This document shows positions 60,777 through 64,000 of a stretch of 64,000 nt of DNA, one piece after another (position 1 is the first letter of the stretch; every line of letters begins with the position of its first letter). The notes beneath the pieces were generated by a model that saw nothing but the letters and a program-made list of their open reading frames with translations, did no database searches and was not told the origin of the DNA. The DNA comes from Pectobacterium aroidearum (GTDB lineage: Bacteria > Pseudomonadota > Gammaproteobacteria > Enterobacterales > Enterobacteriaceae), in contig NZ_CP065044.1 in assembly GCF_015689195.1 (NCBI RefSeq), forward strand, positions 372,001-436,000. Reading direction: 5' to 3'. A program made the translations under genes and the position numbers.

Positions 60777-62180
60777 ATGAGCAACCTGTTTAGCTTTGCC
60801 GCAGTGTCTTCCCCCGCTGTCGCGCAGGCCCACTGGCCTGAGAGACTGACGCCTTATCTGGATAGTGAGATTGAGCAGTTTCTTTTCAACTCGCCGCAAA
60901 GGTTGTCATGGCTGGTTGAGCAGTATGGGTCGCCGCTGAATATTGTCTGGCCGCACACGGTGGCCAACAATATCGCGGCATTGCGAACGGTGTTGCAGCG
61001 CCACGATGTGGACTGCCGCCTGTACTACGGCGCGAAGGTGAACAAATCACCGGGGCTGGTGCAGGCGGCCGTTAACGCGGGCGTCGGCGTGGATGTTTCC
61101 AGTTTACAGGAGCTGAAAGATGCCCTGCGGGCTGGCTGTGACGGCGCACGACTGTGCGCCACTGGTCCAGCGAAAACGCGCGAGTTCCTGATGACGTTGG
61201 TTCATCACCGTGCCCTCATCGTGTTGGATTCGCCGGAAGAGTTCGACGAGGTGCTCGCGCTGGCGGATGTGCTGCGCGTGACGGAGCCAGTACGCGTTTT
61301 GCTGCGCTATCGCCCGTCGTTCGCACAGGCCAGCCGGTTTGGCATGCTGGCCGATGAGGCCGCACGCTGTCTGGAGACACTGAGCATCAGACAGGATGCG
61401 CTTCGGCTGGAAGGCTTTCACTTCCATCTGGGCGGTTATGAGCCCGATACCCGTGTGGCCGCATTGTCTGAGGTGCTGCCATTGCTAGAGCAGGCGCGCG
61501 CAAAGGGATTGCAGCCCGCCATTATTGATATCGGCGGTGGATTACCGATTCAATATCTTCCGGCCTCACGCTATCAGGATTATTTAGCGAAGCAGAATGG
61601 GGTGGATTATCGCCACGGTCAGGTGCCGACCTCGTTTTACCCATATGGCGGTGAGTGTTCAGCAGCTGATTATCTTGAGGCATTTCTGTCAGCCTCAATC
61701 GGGGATACCCGTGTGGCAGAGGTGCTCAAACAACACGGCTTGATTCTGGCGATTGAACCGGGGCGCAGCCTGGCTGACCAAAGTGCCATTACGGTATTTC
61801 GCGTGACGCGAACGCGTCGCCAGCCAGACGGCAACCACGTTGTGTTTGTGGAAGGCAGTAGCTTCAGCGCCTGTGAAACCTGGTTTAACTCTGAGTTTTT
61901 GATTGATCCTCTGCATGTTTTTTCCGTCAAAAAAGACACCCCTCCGACGCCGGGCAAAGCCTGGATCGCCGGACACAGCTGTCTGGACGACGATGTCATT
62001 ACGAACCGATTGATTCATTTTCGAACCGTGCCGCAGCCAGGTGATTTACTGATTTACGCGAATACGGCGGGATACCAGATGGACCTGCTGGAGAACGCGT
62101 TTCATCGACATCCGCTGCCTGCGCGCTTGTGTGCGTTCAAAGGTAAGAAAGGTGAGCTGATTTTTTCCAGTGATAACTGA
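60777..62180 (+). CDS. Type III PLP-dependent decarboxylase, SbnH/AcsE-like
   Basis: 467 residues of the alanine-racemase-fold diaminopimelate/ornithine decarboxylase family. PLP lysine in YYGAKVNKSPG; FHFHLGG, DIGGGLPI and AIEPGRSL bind the cofactor phosphate; the partner-subunit Cys is in GHSCLDDDVI. In NIS pathways such enzymes decarboxylate an amino-acid-derived intermediate (SbnH in staphyloferrin B, AcsE and PvsE in others). The AAGGAG ribosome binding site overlaps the gap behind the receptor. Confidence 0.87.
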   Translation: MSNLFSFAAVSSPAVAQAHWPERLTPYLDSEIEQFLFNSPQRLSWLVEQYGSPLNIVWPHTVANNIAALRTVLQRHDVDCRLYYGAKVNKSPGLVQAAVNAGVGVDVSSLQELKDALRAGCDGARLCATGPAKTREFLMTLVHHRALIVLDSPEEFDEVLALADVLRVTEPVRVLLRYRPSFAQASRFGMLADEAARCLETLSIRQDALRLEGFHFHLGGYEPDTRVAALSEVLPLLEQARAKGLQPAIIDIGGGLPIQYLPASRYQDYLAKQNGVDYRHGQVPTSFYPYGGECSAADYLEAFLSASIGDTRVAEVLKQHGLILAIEPGRSLADQSAITVFRVTRTRRQPDGNHVVFVEGSSFSACETWFNSEFLIDPLHVFSVKKDTPPTPGKAWIAGHSCLDDDVITNRLIHFRTVPQPGDLLIYANTAGYQMDLLENAFHRHPLPARLCAFKGKKGELIFSSDN

Positions 62181-62193
62181 ATGGAGCAGAACC

Positions 62194-63210
62194 ATGATCC
62201 TGAATAAAGTAACTGATTTGATTGGTAATACCCCCGTTATACAAATTCCGGTTCCCTATGGGGATACGCGTTTGTTTTTAAAAGTGGAGAAGAACAATCC
62301 CGGCGGCAGCATGAAGGATCGAATGGCGCGCAACATGATTGTCGCCGGGCTGAAGTCAGGCAAAATTCGCCCCGGCGGCACCATCGTCGAGTCGTCGTCG
62401 GGTAATACCGGTATCGGGCTGGCGCTGGCGTCGATCGAATATGGCCTGCGCTTTATCGCCGTGGTCGATCATCATGCGGCACAGGACAAAATTGCCATCA
62501 TGCGCGCGCTCGGCGCGGAAATTCGCTACGTCTCCGGCGACTACGGTGAAGATGAAGTGGCGGTGGTGGAACGTCAGCGCATGGCGGCACAGCTGGCACA
62601 GGAAATTCCCGGCGCGGTGTTTATGAATCAATCGGATAACGCGGCGAATGCGGGCGGCTACGCTGATTTTGTGCGTGAGCTGTTCAGCCAGATTGGCAAG
62701 ATCGACGCGTTTGTCGGCTGCGTGGGCACTGGCGGATCGATGACCGGTATTTCTCACGGCCTGAAAGTCCATAACCCGGATATTACGACCATTGCCGTTG
62801 AGCCTGTGGGTTCTATTGTCTTCGGCCACCCCGGCAAACCTTACTACCAGTCTGGCACCGGTACGCCAGCGGGAGATACCGTGGGGCTGGTGCTGGATTA
62901 TAGCTGCATCGACTGTGGCGAGCAGGTTTCGGATGCGCAGGCGTTTGAAACCGCACGCTATATCGCGCGGCACTATGGTTTGCTGGTCGGCGGCTCGACG
63001 GGCGGGGTGATCTATAAAGCACTGGAGTTGATCTATCAGGATCGCATCGGCGGCAACGTTGTACTGGCGATTGCCGACGGTGGTGAAAAATACCTGCATA
63101 CGGTGTTTAACGAAGAGTGGCTGGCGGCGCGTAATCTGACAGATAGCGGCGTATGGCACGATCTGGATCGCTGGCTGGGCAACGCGATTTCTCTGGAGCA
63201 GGCAAGCTAA
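62194..63210 (+). CDS. Cysteine-synthase-fold PLP enzyme, SbnA-like
   Basis: 338 residues; start at MILNKVTDLIGNTPVIQIP with GGAG at the right spacing (the open frame begins 8 codons earlier). PLP lysine in NPGGSMKDRMA, SSSGNTG phosphate loop, GTGGSMTGIS, and a C-terminal extension beyond CysK. SbnA joins O-phosphoserine and glutamate to N-(2-amino-2-carboxyethyl)-glutamate on the way to 2,3-diaminopropionate. Its pairing with a decarboxylase and NIS synthetase favours this over cysteine or cystathionine synthesis. Confidence 0.83.
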   Translation: MILNKVTDLIGNTPVIQIPVPYGDTRLFLKVEKNNPGGSMKDRMARNMIVAGLKSGKIRPGGTIVESSSGNTGIGLALASIEYGLRFIAVVDHHAAQDKIAIMRALGAEIRYVSGDYGEDEVAVVERQRMAAQLAQEIPGAVFMNQSDNAANAGGYADFVRELFSQIGKIDAFVGCVGTGGSMTGISHGLKVHNPDITTIAVEPVGSIVFGHPGKPYYQSGTGTPAGDTVGLVLDYSCIDCGEQVSDAQAFETARYIARHYGLLVGGSTGGVIYKALELIYQDRIGGNVVLAIADGGEKYLHTVFNEEWLAARNLTDSGVWHDLDRWLGNAISLEQAS

Positions 63211-63220
63211 GGAGTTAAGG

Positions 63221-64000
63221 ATGACCGAAGCGCTAAGCGGGCAGCCGCTTAACGTGGTGATTTGCGGGGCCGGTAAGACCGGCCATCTCGCCACGGTACT
63301 GTTTACACAACTACCGGATGTCAGGGTGACGCTGCTGGGTAGCCATCCGCGCCTGCCGGAAGCCTATCAGCAGCACGGTAAACGGCTACATGCCCTGTTG
63401 CCGGATGGCGAGACGCTGACGGCCACGCCGGACTGCGTGACCTGCGATCCGGCGGAAGCCTGCCGCGATGCGGACGTCGTTATCATCACCGTTCCCGCTA
63501 ACTTCCGCGCCGATCTTCTGGCGCGGATTGTTCCTCATCTGCCCGCCAACAAACCGGTTTATGTTGGCGCCATTCCCGGTTTTTGCGGTTTTGACTGGCT
63601 GGCTGAACGCGAGCTGGCCGCTCGTCCGAACGCGGTGATTTGGGGCATGAAGGACGTTGCGCACATTGCGTTTGATTTGCTGCCGGGTCAGTCGATCAAA
63701 ATGGGCGGCGAAAAGGCCACGCTGTATGTCGCCACGCATCGGCGTGAAACGGCTGCGAGCCAGCAGGCGCTGATGGCACTGTTGCAACGACTCTATTCTG
63801 CACCAGTGGTGCTGTTACCGGATTATTTGGAGATCACGCTGACGCCGGGTAACCCGATTATGCACAGTGCGGTGATTTATGGCCTGATCGGTCCCTATGG
63901 ACAGTGGCACGCCCGACCGCTCTCACAGCCGCTGTGCTGGTGGAATGATTGCCCGGAACTCGGTGCCTATTATCTGGAACGTATGGACGAGGAGAACCAA
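63221..64000 (+). CDS. Opine (octopine/nopaline) dehydrogenase-like protein, 5' part
   Basis: The frame is open to the right edge, so 260 residues of a probably longer protein are visible, starting MTEALSGQPLNVVICGAGKTG 10 bases behind the SbnA-like stop, with a GGAG ribosome binding site. An N-terminal Rossmann fold (VVICGAGKTGHLA) is followed by the beginning of the helical opine-dehydrogenase domain with the conserved NPIMHS (His215). The family interconverts secondary amine dicarboxylates and 2-oxo acids with NAD(P)H. After a SbnA-like enzyme it could release diaminopropionate and 2-oxoglutarate, the SbnB job. Confidence 0.8.
   Translation, partial: MTEALSGQPLNVVICGAGKTGHLATVLFTQLPDVRVTLLGSHPRLPEAYQQHGKRLHALLPDGETLTATPDCVTCDPAEACRDADVVIITVPANFRADLLARIVPHLPANKPVYVGAIPGFCGFDWLAERELAARPNAVIWGMKDVAHIAFDLLPGQSIKMGGEKATLYVATHRRETAASQQALMALLQRLYSAPVVLLPDYLEITLTPGNPIMHSAVIYGLIGPYGQWHARPLSQPLCWWNDCPELGAYYLERMDEENQ

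Noticed and set aside
56547-63210. Achromobactin (acs) or aerobactin cluster
   Set aside because: Gene order and content differ: only one NIS synthetase is visible, no lysine N-hydroxylase or acetyltransferase, and a cysteine-synthase plus opine-dehydrogenase pair not found in those clusters.
62356-63294. Antisense open frame of 312 codons opposite the SbnA-like gene
   Set aside because: Covers two well-supported plus-strand genes and shows no domain.

Overview
The window reads as chromosome from a soft-rot enterobacterium, most likely Pectobacterium. Three things point there: enterobacterial synteny (glg, glpD, glpEGR, malPQ, nfuA, gntX, bioH, then tex and greB), pectin-catabolism genes (kduI, kdgT), and a complete simple-carbapenem cluster (carR, carA to carH). 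I saw no rRNA, tRNA, CRISPR array, insertion sequence or prophage gene.

Layout: 1-8.5 kb is the glycogen operon glgB'(partial)-glgX-glgC-glgA-glgP. 8.5-12.9 kb holds glpD (minus strand, GlpR operator and possible CRP site upstream), a VOC/glyoxalase-fold gene, and glpE-glpG-glpR. 12.9-17.6 kb is malP-malQ, directly behind glpR with no malT between them. 17.6-19.8 kb holds nfuA, gntX and bioH. These genes form a carbohydrate-storage, glycerol-3-phosphate and maltodextrin neighbourhood as in E. coli, without malT, rtc and gntT.

Between bioH (19.8 kb) and tex (46.9 kb) lies about 27 kb of accessory DNA. It contains: a fructose-asparagine-type Amadori locus (fraR, fraB, fraD, fraA); a run of RNA-like hairpins followed by an orphan acrD-type RND pump; a LysE/RhtB exporter with a GlxA/AraC-type regulator; a phoA-type alkaline phosphatase leading an ABC operon with a histidine-rich permease; the intact carbapenem cluster; a periplasmic L-asparaginase (ansB); and kdgT-kduI beside an IclR regulator and a 127-bp MITE-like repeat.

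From 46.9 to 55.3 kb come tex, a second citrate synthase, a chemoreceptor, a two-domain ornithine-lipid synthase (olsF-like, with a convincing PhoB box) and greB. From 55.4 kb to the right edge there is a probable iron-regulated siderophore locus: a divergent CitE/HpcH-type gene, a Fur-box-like site, an NIS (IucA/IucC) synthetase, a TonB-dependent receptor, a SbnH-like PLP decarboxylase, a SbnA-like cysteine-synthase homologue, and the start of an opine (octopine/nopaline) dehydrogenase-like gene. The last two suggest a 2,3-diaminopropionate route in which a nopaline-dehydrogenase-type enzyme replaces SbnB. That is the most novel idea in the window; the operon runs off the edge.
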